Below, piece after piece: positions 1 to 12,188 of a stretch of DNA of 64,000 bases. The notes under the pieces were generated by a model, which saw only the letters and a program-made list of their open reading frames with translations, ran no database searches and had not been told where the DNA came from. The stretch lies in assembly GCF_031458235.1 (NCBI RefSeq), contig NZ_JAVDYB010000001.1, forward strand, positions 5,628,001-5,692,000. The letters are read 5' to 3'. The translations under genes and the position numbers were made by a program. The number at the start of each line of letters is the position of its first letter. Within the stretch, counting starts at the first letter, position 1. Source of the DNA: Catenuloplanes atrovinosus (lineage in GTDB: Bacteria; Actinomycetota; Actinomycetes; Mycobacteriales; Micromonosporaceae).

Positions 1-455
1 TTCGTGCTCAGCGCCGGGTCGGCACCGGCCGGGACCGGCGGGAACGGCACCGCGGGCGGCACCGACTGCTGCTCCTCGGCCGGCGCGGTCGGCGTGGCGG
101 CGGGCTCGGCCGACGGGTCGGTCCGGCGGCTGTCCGCGAACCACACCGCGCCGACGATCACCGCGACCACCGCGAGACCGATCACGGCCAGACCGAACGC
201 CTGCCGGCCGGCCTTGCGGGCGCGGGCACGCTGCGTCTCTATGCGCAGCAGCTCCCGCTTCTCCGCCTTGGTCAGCGGGCGGGCCTCCTCGGCCTTCTCC
301 GTCTCCTCGGCGGTGTCGCCGGCCTCCTCGGCCGTGGCCTCGTCCGCGCCCCCGGCGGCGGCCTCGTCCTGGTCCTTGTCCGCCGCCTCGTCGATGACGT
401 CCGCCTTCTTCGGCGCCGTCGTCTCGGACTTCTCCGTTCCGACCGGATCGCTCAT
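1..455 (-). CDS. Single-pass membrane protein, N-terminal part (runs off left edge)
   Basis: The reading frame starts MSDPVGTEKSE at position 455 and leaves the window at base 1, so only the first 151 residues are visible. A very acidic, Ala/Glu-rich cytoplasmic stretch (about residues 10-60) is followed by a basic segment (LTKAEKRELLR) and one hydrophobic helix (about residues 88-108, FGLAVIGLAVVAVIVGAVWF). A Pro/Ala/Thr-rich linker then follows, as in anchored extracytoplasmic domains. The folded domain lies outside the window, so no function is assigned. The opposite frame is also open, but only as a GC-rich shadow of this gene. Confidence 0.7.
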   Translation of the reverse strand, partial: MSDPVGTEKSETTAPKKADVIDEAADKDQDEAAAGGADEATAEEAGDTAEETEKAEEARPLTKAEKRELLRIETQRARARKAGRQAFGLAVIGLAVVAVIVGAVWFADSRRTDPSAEPAATPTAPAEEQQSVPPAVPFPPVPAGADPALST

Positions 456-591
456 CTGTCTGTCGACTCCCGATGGACAAGGGCCCGGCTCAGGCCCGTA
501 CGGCGAATAGCTTGAATTTCTCGGTACACCGTAATGCCTGAAGCTGGACGCGACCCACCCGGGAGCGAACGGATCGGTACCGTTGTCTGTC

Positions 592-891
592 ATGAGCGAG
601 CTCGCGAGCGAATCATGGGCTCAGCGCCGCCCACCACGGAACCGCAGCATGGAGGATTTTCCGGCATGAGCGAGCTCGCGAGCGAATCATCGGCTCAGCG
701 CCGCCCACCACGGAACCGCAGCATGGAGGATTTTCCGGCATGAGCGAGCTCGCGAGCGAATCATCGGCTCAGCGCCGCCCACCACCGAACCGCAGCATGG
801 AGGATTTTCCGGCATGAGCGAGCTCGCGAGCGAATCATCGGCTCAGCGCCGCCCACCACCGAACCGCAGCATGGAGGATTTCCCGGCATGA
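592..891 (+). repeat. Four tandem 74-bp repeats, each a 25-codon mini-ORF with ATGA overlaps
   Basis: Four direct repeats with an exact 74-bp period begin with ATG at 592, 666, 740 and 814; the next ATG, at 888, starts the downstream gene. Each unit reads as a 25-residue ORF (MSELASES...RSMEDFPA) ending in TGA, and its ATGA overlaps the ATG of the next unit. Each unit carries the palindrome GCGAGCTCGC and, before the next ATG, a GGAGGA-type ribosome binding site. Units differ by only a few substitutions. The array therefore multiplies the leader and ribosome binding site of the gene at 888. Whether the mini-ORFs are translated is not known. Confidence 0.9.
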
Positions 892-1475
892 GCGACCCGA
901 CCATGGTTGGCTTCGGTGCGAAACAGGCCTGGCTGGCCGTGCGCGACGCCGATCCCGCCGAGATCATCAAGGCGATGGAACTGCGGGACCTCGGCCCGGT
1001 CCCCTGGCGCGAGGGCATCGACCTCGCCTACCTCACGGACGACCGGCTGGTCCTCACGCCACCGCTGCCCGGCGCGGACACCGCCGCCTGGACGCTGGTG
1101 ACCGGACGCTGGCTGCTCACCCCGGCCGCCCGCGCGGAGCTGGACGTGGCGGACCTGTCCGAGTCGCTCGGCACCGAGGTGCAGTCCTTCGCCACGCACC
1201 GGGTCGGCGAGCTGCACTCCTGGCGCCGCGCGGTGAAGGGCACGCTGGTTCGCGCGTTCGGCTACATCGGCGAGAGCGGCGACGTCACGGCCTGGCACGG
1301 CGCGCCGGACGAGGCCGAGCGCGAGGCCGGCCTCCCGGCCGAGCTGGACGACGACACCACCGTGCTGATCTCCGAGCGGGACGTGCTGCGCGTCGCCGCC
1401 GCGTGGAGCGTGGACCCGACCCGCCTCGACGGCCGCCGCGCGCCCGGGCCGCTGCGCGCCGCCGCGGCGCCGTGA
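888..1475 (+). CDS. Conserved-type hypothetical protein, 195 aa
   Basis: I do not recognise a family. The product is soluble and of mixed composition (starts MSDPTMVGFGAKQAWLAVRD), with no signal peptide or membrane helix and a low-complexity Ala/Arg/Pro tail. The ATG at 888 is chosen because it directly follows ATGGAGGATTTCCCGGC, the repeated ribosome-binding leader, and overlaps the stop of the last upstream mini-ORF by ATGA. Its 3' end is 4 bp from the convergent threonine aldolase gene. Codon use matches the host. Confidence 0.75.
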   Translation: MSDPTMVGFGAKQAWLAVRDADPAEIIKAMELRDLGPVPWREGIDLAYLTDDRLVLTPPLPGADTAAWTLVTGRWLLTPAARAELDVADLSESLGTEVQSFATHRVGELHSWRRAVKGTLVRAFGYIGESGDVTAWHGAPDEAEREAGLPAELDDDTTVLISERDVLRVAAAWSVDPTRLDGRRAPGPLRAAAAP

Positions 1476-1479
1476 CCGC

Positions 1480-3904
<2,425 letters not shown>

Positions 3905-3984
3905 TCAACACTACGGAACCGGCCGCCGCCCCGGAAAAGAGGCCCGCACGTCCCATCCACCAGGACGTACGGGCCCCTCACCGG

Positions 3985-5172
<1,188 letters not shown>

Positions 5173-5492
5173 GACCTTTCCCGTTGTATTCGTAAATTGC
5201 ACCGGACGGCGAGCAGCAAAACGCGGGCGGACGCCACTCCGCGCCATTGACAATGGCATGACTCCGCGCCAGAACCGCGCGACGAAACCCCATGAGACTC
5301 CGGGGGTACGACGAGAGCACCCTCCTCCTCCGGTCCTGCTGGAACGGGAGAAGGGTCAGCTATCCAGTCGTCCGAGCATGACGGCGAGCGCGCCCACCCG
5401 GCCACCGCCGGTGCGCACCTCAAGCCCAGTCATGCCCAACATGGCGCCAAGAATAGTGCGGCGACCGGAAAGCCGCCACCCCATTGAATAGG
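5173..5492 (-). other. Upstream region of the EF-Tu gene
   Basis: About 320 bp between the EF-Tu start and the chitinase terminator. I see no convincing gene. A 28-codon ATG frame (5356-5442, minus strand) is present but lacks a ribosome binding site. The region probably holds the tuf promoter and leader, but no promoter boxes stand out. Confidence 0.35.
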
Positions 5493-5530
5493 CCTGCCCT
5501 CACCGCCGGGTGGACGGCGGTGAGGGCAGG
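5493..5530 (-). terminator. Perfect 15-bp stem-loop 3' of the chitinase gene
   Basis: Arms 5493-5507 and 5516-5530 are exact inverted complements (CCTGCCCTCACCGCC and partner) around an 8-nt loop, starting about 20 bp after the chitinase stop codon. There is no long T-run, as is common for actinomycete terminators. It would insulate chitinase transcription from the tuf gene, which lies in the same orientation. Confidence 0.75.
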
Positions 5531-5551
5531 TGTCCAGCGCGAAGGGATTAC

Positions 5552-7156
<1,605 letters not shown>

Positions 7157-7172
7157 GGCGTCTCCACATCGA

Positions 7173-7219
7173 TTAGGAAACTTTCCTAAGAGTGAAGGGC
7201 TACGTCACCACTTCGTCAA
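7173..7219 (-). promoter_or_regulatory. Chitinase promoter with palindromic operator TTAGGAAACTTTCCTAA
   Basis: A perfect 17-bp palindrome (8-bp arms, 7173-7189) lies 17 bp before the chitinase start codon. A possible -35 box TTGACG (7219-7214) and a weak -10 TTCACT (7196-7191), 17 bp apart, would place the transcription start inside the palindrome, the usual place for a repressor site. The sequence resembles inverted repeats bound by sugar-responsive repressors such as the ROK family. That attribution, and the promoter boxes, are inference. Confidence 0.6.
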
Positions 7220-7297
7220 GATGGCCATACATGGATTTATCAATTTCTTAGGGCAACGGACGATCCGGACACCTCACGGCGCGTAGTCTCCAGTCTC

Positions 7298-7786
7298 ATG
7301 ACCGTCTTCGACGTCGAGATCAACTCACTCACCGGCGCGCCCTTCGACCTGGCCCGATACCGCGGCAACGCGCTGCTCGTCGTGAACGTCGCCTCCAAGT
7401 GCGGCTCCACCCCGCAGTACACCGCGCTGGAGGCGCTCGCCGAGGAGTACGCCGACCGCGGCCTCGTGGTGCTCGGCGCGCCGTGCAACCAGTTCGGCAA
7501 CCAGGAGCCCGGCACCGCCGAGGAGATCGCCGAGTTCTGCGCCACCACCTACGGCGTCACGTTCCCGATGACGGAGAAGCTGGACGTCAACGGCCCCGGC
7601 CGGCACCCGCTCTTCGCCGCGCTGACCGACACGCCCGACACCGACGGCGAGGCCGGCGACGTCCGCTGGAACTTCGAGAAGTTCCTGGTCACCCCGGACG
7701 GCACCCCCACCGCCCGGTTCCGCACCCCGATCCGCCCCGACTCCCCCGAGGTCCGCACCGCCATCGAAAAAATCCTCCCGCACTGA
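7298..7786 (+). CDS. Glutathione peroxidase family thiol peroxidase
   Basis: Cytoplasmic peroxidase of 162 aa, about the usual length for the bacterial GPx/BtuE family. Motifs VNVASKCGSTPQY (peroxidatic Cys35), LGAPCNQFGNQEPG (Gln) and WNFEKFLV (Trp, Asn) complete the Cys/Gln/Trp/Asn active site. Cys replaces selenocysteine. Actinobacteria mostly lack glutathione, so the physiological reductant is more likely thioredoxin or mycothiol-linked (inference). The gene is divergent from the chitinase and monocistronic. Confidence 0.93.
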   Translation: MTVFDVEINSLTGAPFDLARYRGNALLVVNVASKCGSTPQYTALEALAEEYADRGLVVLGAPCNQFGNQEPGTAEEIAEFCATTYGVTFPMTEKLDVNGPGRHPLFAALTDTPDTDGEAGDVRWNFEKFLVTPDGTPTARFRTPIRPDSPEVRTAIEKILPH

Positions 7787-7873
7787 CCCTCACGCCCCTG
7801 CGGGTCGCGGCGATGCACGACGTCCGGGGTGGCGGGACGAGCGGCGGAAGTCATGGGACCGGCCGCGGGAGAG

Positions 7874-7928
7874 CAGGGAGGAGCGCCGGCGACGACCGGT
7901 GCCCGCGCCGGAACGGGTATATGAGAAT
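7874..7928 (-). repeat. Dispersed 3' element, copy 1
   Basis: Core CAGGGAGGAGCGCC...CGACGACCGGTGCCCGCG, followed by CCGGAACGGGTATATGAGAA. It lies just beyond the stop codon of the minus-strand DUF2203 gene. Its core is one or two mismatches from copies near 26.63, 46.5 and 63.15 kb, all in the same orientation relative to a minus-strand gene end. Confidence 0.85.
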
Positions 7929-7934
7929 TCCCGC

Positions 7935-8285
7935 TCAGGTCGGCCGGCGGCCGGCGAAGCCGCACTCCAGGCGGTGGTACCAGTCGATGCTGCGGTCGCC
8001 CTCGAGCCAGCACCAGAGGACCGGGCGGCCGTCGCGTTCGCCGGGGAAGTCGAGTGTGACCGGGGCCAGGTTCTTGATCTGGATGCCGTTCTGTTCGAGG
8101 AGCTCGACGGTGGCGTAGATCCGCGCGTCCAGCGCCTTGATCTCCGCGACGCCGCCGAACGCGCTCTCGATGCCGTCGGCCAGGTCGGCCTTCAGCTCCG
8201 CCAGGTCGGCGCGGAGCGTGATCAGCTCGTCGATGCGGGGACGCAGGGTCGCGATCAGCTGCCGGGCCTCGGCCAGTGTGAACAC
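7935..8285 (-). CDS. DUF2203 family protein
   Basis: Small cytoplasmic protein of 116 aa. It opens FTLAEARQLIATLRPRIDEL, continues with a helical segment (LRADLAELKADLADGIESA) and ends PVLWCWLEGDRSIDWYHRLECGFAGRRP, the pattern I associate with DUF2203. GTG at 8285 is chosen because the family begins at F-T-L-A-E-A and GAGGGTC precedes it; the frame stays open upstream but that part does not look like the family. Function unknown. It is divergent from the frameshifted gene that starts 34 bp away. Confidence 0.75.
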   Translation of the reverse strand: MFTLAEARQLIATLRPRIDELITLRADLAELKADLADGIESAFGGVAEIKALDARIYATVELLEQNGIQIKNLAPVTLDFPGERDGRPVLWCWLEGDRSIDWYHRLECGFAGRRPT

Positions 8286-8318
8286 GACCCTCAGTATGGT
8301 GCATTCGTTGATCAGGCC

Positions 8319-8719
8319 ATGCACCTGCCCGATCTGTCGCACTTCTTCCCCCATCGTGTCGTGGAGGGCGCGGACCTCGACGGGGTGCGCGTGCCGGGCC
8401 TGCGCGCCGAGTTCCACCGCCGCGCGAGCGCCGGCCGGACCGAGTCCGTCGGCGTCTACCGCTTCGCGGGCGAGGGATCTTCATGGCCTGGGGGTACGTC
8501 GGCGAGCAGCACTGCCGGTTCACCGCGCTCCGTGACGCGGCGGGCGGGTGGGGCGAGCCGGCGCCGGGATGCCCGCCGGTCCGCGAGGTACGGGACGGCG
8601 GGCGGGTCACTGCCCTCACGGTCGGGGATCACGTGCTCCCCATCGACCTCAGTGACCCACCCGCCGCCGACCCGTTCGGCTCCGGCCCGGACGTGCCGCC
8701 GCCGACCACAGAGGATTGA
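8319..8719 (+). pseudogene. Hypothetical gene split by a probable 1-bp frameshift
   Basis: From ATG 8319 the frame codes MHLPDLSHFFPHRVVEGADL... with strongly biased GC3 codons up to about 8475 (GVYRFAGEG), then loses codon bias. Coding character resumes in another frame at about 8476 (IFMAWGYVGEQHCRFTAL...) and runs to TGA 8719. Restoring one G in the GAGGGATC run at about 8474 joins the two parts into one protein of about 133 aa. It is either a recent pseudogene, a sequencing error, or two overlapping small genes with the second starting at ATG 8483. I recognise no family. Confidence 0.5.
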
Positions 8720-8802
8720 GACCAGCCGATGCCCAGGGACTGGCCCGGCCTCCGCAGCCGACAGCGGGGTCCACTCCGGGGCCCCCTGCCCCGGAAGTCG
8801 CC

Positions 8803-8834
8803 GGTGAGTGACCGGTGGCAGCCGGCCACTCACC
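8803..8834 (-). terminator. Stem-loop at the 3' end of the small membrane protein gene
   Basis: GGTGAGTG (8803-8810) pairs with CACTCACC (8827-8834), with an inner CCGG/CCGG stem. On the minus strand it starts inside the stop codon of the gene ending at 8830. Confidence 0.55.
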
Positions 8835-9222
8835 AACGGGGCGGTTCGAGCGCGGCCGCGGGGGAAGGGGCGGAACCGCGCACGAACCTGATGGAGCCGA
8901 TGGTGAGGCCGAGCGCCACGCCGAACAGCACGAGGTGCACGGCCGGCGGGACGATCGGCACGAAGGCGATGACGGCGACCGGGATCTGGATCAGTCCGAC
9001 CAGGGCCATCAGCAGGCCCCGGCGCCGGGCTCCCCAGAGGTACGCCGAGACGACGGGCGAGATGACGACGGCCAGGCTCAGCACGTCCAGGAGCGCGTGG
9101 AGGTAGGGGTTCGTGACCTTGTCGTGCGCGAACGCGGACGCCGGGCTCGCCACCCACAGCATCCCGGCCGTCGCGCCGAGCGTCGCCCCACCGAGGACCA
9201 GGGATCGTCCGGCTGCTCGCAT
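8830..9222 (-). CDS. Small integral membrane protein
   Basis: A 130-aa protein with four hydrophobic segments: an N-terminal one that may be a signal anchor (LVLGGATLGATAGMLWVASP), then roughly residues 45-60, 70-92 and 97-115. ATG at 9222 is preceded by GGGGAGGTGCACC, a strong ribosome binding site; the frame is open nine codons further upstream but without a site. No family recognised. It is transcribed alone between the frameshifted gene and proC. Confidence 0.7.
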   Translation of the reverse strand: MRAAGRSLVLGGATLGATAGMLWVASPASAFAHDKVTNPYLHALLDVLSLAVVISPVVSAYLWGARRRGLLMALVGLIQIPVAVIAFVPIVPPAVHLVLFGVALGLTIGSIRFVRGSAPSPAAALEPPRW

Positions 9223-9376
9223 GGTGCACCTCCCCAGATCGGCAGTCAATTACTCGCTGTCATTTGACCGTAACGGGGAGCAGTGAGGGGGCGGAAGACC
9301 CACCGGGATGAATGAATAAACGGCCGGGTGAATGGCCGTGCATCTTCCCCCCGTGGAGCTTCCACACACCCCCTGA

Positions 9377-10189
9377 TCAGGTGTTTTGCGCCGCGAGAGC
9401 GATCGCCCGATCGCGTGCGGCGGCAAGAGCATCCAGCACGGCGGCACGCAGTCCATGCCGCTCCAGTTCGGCCAGCGCGGCCGCGGTGGTGCCGGCCGGG
9501 GAGGTGACCGCCTCGCGCAGCGTGACCGGATGCTCACCGGAGTCGCGCAGCATGGTGGCGGAGCCGAGTGCGGTCTGCACGGCCAACTCGCGCGCGGTGC
9601 GCCGGGGCAGCCCGAGGTGCACGCCGGCCTCGATCATCGCCTCGACGAACAGGAAGACGTACGCGGGCCCGGAGCCGGAGACCGCGGTGACCGCGTCCTG
9701 CTGATTCTCCGGCACCCGGAGCACGGCGCCGAGCGGCCGGAACAGCTCCTCGGCCAGCGTCACGTGCTCGTCGGTGGCGTGCGCGCCCGGCGAGATCGCC
9801 GAGATCGCGGCGCCGGCCAGCGCGGGTGTATTGGTCATGACGCGCACCACGGGCGTGCCCTCGGGCAGCCGGCGCGCGAAGAACTCGGTGGTCAGGCCCG
9901 CGCAGAGCGAGACGACCAGCGTGCCGGGGCGCACGTGCGGGGCGGCCTCGCGCAGCAGCGCGTCCGCGTCCTGCGGCTTGACGCCGATCACCAGCACCTC
10001 GGCCTCGGCCGCGGCGGTCGCGTTGTCCACCACCCGGACGCCGTGCGCGGCGCGCAGTTCCTCCGCGCGGGCGGGGCGGCGCGCGGAGGCCAGCGCCCGG
10101 TCCGCCGGGTGCCCGCCGCGCAGCAGCCCGGCCAGTACCAGTTCGCCCATCGTGCCGGCGCCCAGGACCGCGACGATCCGCCCGCTCAC
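9377..10189 (-). CDS. proC: Pyrroline-5-carboxylate reductase
   Basis: Last step of proline synthesis: NAD(P)H-dependent reduction of pyrroline-5-carboxylate in the cytoplasm. 270 aa. The N-terminal Rossmann motif is AVLGAGTMGELVLAGLL; VIGVKPQD and the C-terminal signature (VSGSGPAYVFLFVEAM, then TVREAVTSPAGTT-like LREAVTSPAGTTAAAL) are diagnostic. GTG at 10189 follows GAGGGGGTACGC. It lies downstream of the phosphofructokinase gene but is separated from it by a strong hairpin, so it is probably transcribed independently. Confidence 0.95.
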   Translation of the reverse strand: MSGRIVAVLGAGTMGELVLAGLLRGGHPADRALASARRPARAEELRAAHGVRVVDNATAAAEAEVLVIGVKPQDADALLREAAPHVRPGTLVVSLCAGLTTEFFARRLPEGTPVVRVMTNTPALAGAAISAISPGAHATDEHVTLAEELFRPLGAVLRVPENQQDAVTAVSGSGPAYVFLFVEAMIEAGVHLGLPRRTARELAVQTALGSATMLRDSGEHPVTLREAVTSPAGTTAAALAELERHGLRAAVLDALAAARDRAIALAAQNT

Positions 10190-10215
10190 GCGTACCCCCT
10201 CGGGTGTGGAAACGG

Positions 10216-10253
10216 CCGTGGGGTGCGGTTCCGGACGGAACCACACCCCACGG
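10216..10253 (-). terminator. 17-bp stem-loop between pfk and proC
   Basis: Arms 10216-10232 and 10237-10253 pair along 17 bp, with a single position that becomes a G-U pair only on the minus-strand transcript, around a GGAC-type tetraloop. It begins 8 bp after the phosphofructokinase stop codon. Stem quality and position support a terminator. Confidence 0.75.
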
Positions 10254-10260
10254 CGGTAGA

Positions 10261-11289
10261 TCAGCTGCCGAAGAAGACCTCGGCCTCGGTGTACCGCTCC
10301 AGCGGCACGGTCTTGAGCTCGCCGGTGCCCTCGATCAGCGGGATGCGCACGATGTCGGTGCCGCGCAGCGCGACCATCTTGCCGAAGTCGCCGTCGTTGA
10401 CCGCGTCGATCGCCTGCAGGCCGAAGCGGGTGGAGAGCACCCGGTCGAACGCGGTCGGCGTGCCACCGCGCTGGATGTGGCCCAGCACGACCGTGCGGGC
10501 CTCCTTGCCGGTCTTCGCCGCCAGCTGCTCGGCGAGCCACTGGCCGATGCCGCCGAGGCGGACGTGGCCGAAGCTGTCCAGCTCCTGGTTCTGCAGGACC
10601 ATCTGGCCCTCCAGCGGCTGCGCGCCCTCGGCGACGACCACGATCGGCGCGTACTCGTGCTGGAACCGCTTCTCCACGTACGCCGCGACCTGGTCGACGT
10701 CGAACTCGCGCTCCGGCAGCAGGATGACGTTGGCGCCACCGGCGAGGCCGGCGTGCAGCGCGATCCAGCCCGCGTGGCGGCCCATGACCTCGACGATCAG
10801 CGTGCGGTGGTGGCTCTCGGCGGTGGTGTGCAGCCGGTCGATCGCCTCCATCGCGATGTTCACCGCGGTGTCGAAGCCGAACGTGTAGTCCGTGCCGTTC
10901 AGGTCGTTGTCGATCGTCTTCGGCACGCCGACGACGTTGACGCCCAGGTCGGCGAGCTTGGTGGCCACACCCAGCGTGTCCTCGCCGCCGATCGCGATCA
11001 GCGCGTCGACGCCGAGGTTGGCCAGGTTCTCCTTGACCCGCTCGACGCCGTTCTCGATCTTGAACAGGTTGGTCCGGGAGGAGCCGAGGATGGTGCCGCC
11101 GCGCGGCAGGATGCCGCGGACCTGCGGGATGCCGAGCGGCATGGTCAGACCCTCGAGCGGGCCCTTCCAACCGTCGCGGAAACCCACGAACTCGTGGCCG
11201 TAGACCGTGACACCCTTACGGACCACGCCGCGGATGACCGCGTTCAGACCAGGGCAGTCTCCGCCGCCGGTGAGCACGCCGATACGCAT
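10261..11289 (-). CDS. pfkA: 6-phosphofructokinase, predicted pyrophosphate-dependent
   Basis: Group A phosphofructokinase, 342 aa, phosphorylating fructose-6-phosphate. MRIGVLTGGGDCPGLNAVIR is the phosphate-donor loop; GGEDT places Asp at residue 104 and VPKTIDND places Lys at residue 124, with catalytic Asp127 conserved. In this family Gly104/Gly124 marks ATP enzymes, Gly104/Lys124 the Streptomyces ATP enzyme, and Asp104/Lys124 pyrophosphate-dependent enzymes such as that of Amycolatopsis methanolica. Donor assignment is therefore inference from two residues. The ATG at 11289 gives the exact family N-terminus. Confidence 0.93.
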   Translation of the reverse strand: MRIGVLTGGGDCPGLNAVIRGVVRKGVTVYGHEFVGFRDGWKGPLEGLTMPLGIPQVRGILPRGGTILGSSRTNLFKIENGVERVKENLANLGVDALIAIGGEDTLGVATKLADLGVNVVGVPKTIDNDLNGTDYTFGFDTAVNIAMEAIDRLHTTAESHHRTLIVEVMGRHAGWIALHAGLAGGANVILLPEREFDVDQVAAYVEKRFQHEYAPIVVVAEGAQPLEGQMVLQNQELDSFGHVRLGGIGQWLAEQLAAKTGKEARTVVLGHIQRGGTPTAFDRVLSTRFGLQAIDAVNDGDFGKMVALRGTDIVRIPLIEGTGELKTVPLERYTEAEVFFGS

Positions 11290-11508
11290 GTTGGCTCGTC
11301 CCTTCACAACACGTGCAAGCTTCTTCGGCACAGGGCCCCAGGGGCGACACTGCCGGCCCGGGGCGGGCCGCCATCGCAGACTGTAGTCGCCGTCACTAAG
11401 GCGCCCCCGGGCAGTCCCCGGCTACACCGCGATGTCAGCCGCGCTACATCTCGGTGACACTCCTCAGCCAAAACCCGGACGCCCGAAAAGCGGTGCCGCA
11501 CCCGGGCA

Positions 11509-12012
11509 TCACGTCCCGGGCCCCGTCATGGCCTTCCAGCGGGCCAGGTTGTGCCGCGCGTCGACCAGCGCGTCGTGCCGGTCGGCCTCGGCGTCGGGCA
11601 GCGGCGGGCGGCCCTTGTCGTCCCAGAGTTGGCGCAGGTCCTTGGTGAACCGCGGGATCGCCCGGGGCAGTGCCGGCATCGCGCCCCAGAGCTGCGCGAG
11701 CACCACGTGGTCGTACGCGGCGAACCAGGCCCACAGGTCGAGCTGCTCGCCGGTGCGGCCACGGATCGGCTCGACCAGGAACTCGTACAGCTCGTCGCGG
11801 ATTCGCTCGCGCGACCGCCACGCGGGATCACCCGGAGAGGGGAGGCGGTCGAGGACATTGCGGCGCACCCAGGGCGTGGCACGCGTACCGTCGAACTCCG
11901 TGGAGATCGCGTAGAACTCCCGGCCGTACTCGTCCACCACGCCGATCGAGACCAGGTCGATCGTTCGACCATCCTCGATGAACTCACAGTCATAGAAGTA
12001 GCGGTATGTCAT
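11509..12012 (-). CDS. Polyadenylate-specific 3'-exoribonuclease AS (DEDDh)
   Basis: A 167-aa member of the RNase AS family (M. tuberculosis Rv2179c type) that removes 3' poly(A)-rich tails. It opens MTYRYFYDCEFIEDG, carrying the first two acidic ligands (Asp8, Glu10). WAWFAAYDHVVLAQLWG supplies the third, and the C-terminal RHDALVDARHNLARW supplies the His and Asp of the DEDDh set. Length matches the family. It sits near the DAHP synthase gene, as in mycobacteria, but here five other genes lie between. The 176 bp upstream form a divergent promoter region. Confidence 0.9.
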   Translation of the reverse strand: MTYRYFYDCEFIEDGRTIDLVSIGVVDEYGREFYAISTEFDGTRATPWVRRNVLDRLPSPGDPAWRSRERIRDELYEFLVEPIRGRTGEQLDLWAWFAAYDHVVLAQLWGAMPALPRAIPRFTKDLRQLWDDKGRPPLPDAEADRHDALVDARHNLARWKAMTGPGT

Positions 12013-12188
12013 CGCGCACCATCCTCACCCATGCTGATGGTGGCTCCCCATCCAGGGGTGCGTGCGGCGACCCATGATCGGGTAAAACCGGGGCCGGTGG
12101 GTCGCGCACCTTAACCGGCCCGAAACGCAGTCGGCATGTGGCCTGGGAACAGTTCCCGGACAGTCGGCACCACGAGGTGGGAAAGAGA

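Noticed and set aside
5356-5442. 28-codon leader-peptide candidate upstream of the EF-Tu gene (minus strand)
   Set aside because: No ribosome binding site and no regulatory codons or attenuator hairpin; could be chance.
11454-11914. Plus-strand frames opposite the RNase AS gene
   Set aside because: Codon composition and family match belong to the minus-strand gene; antisense shadow.
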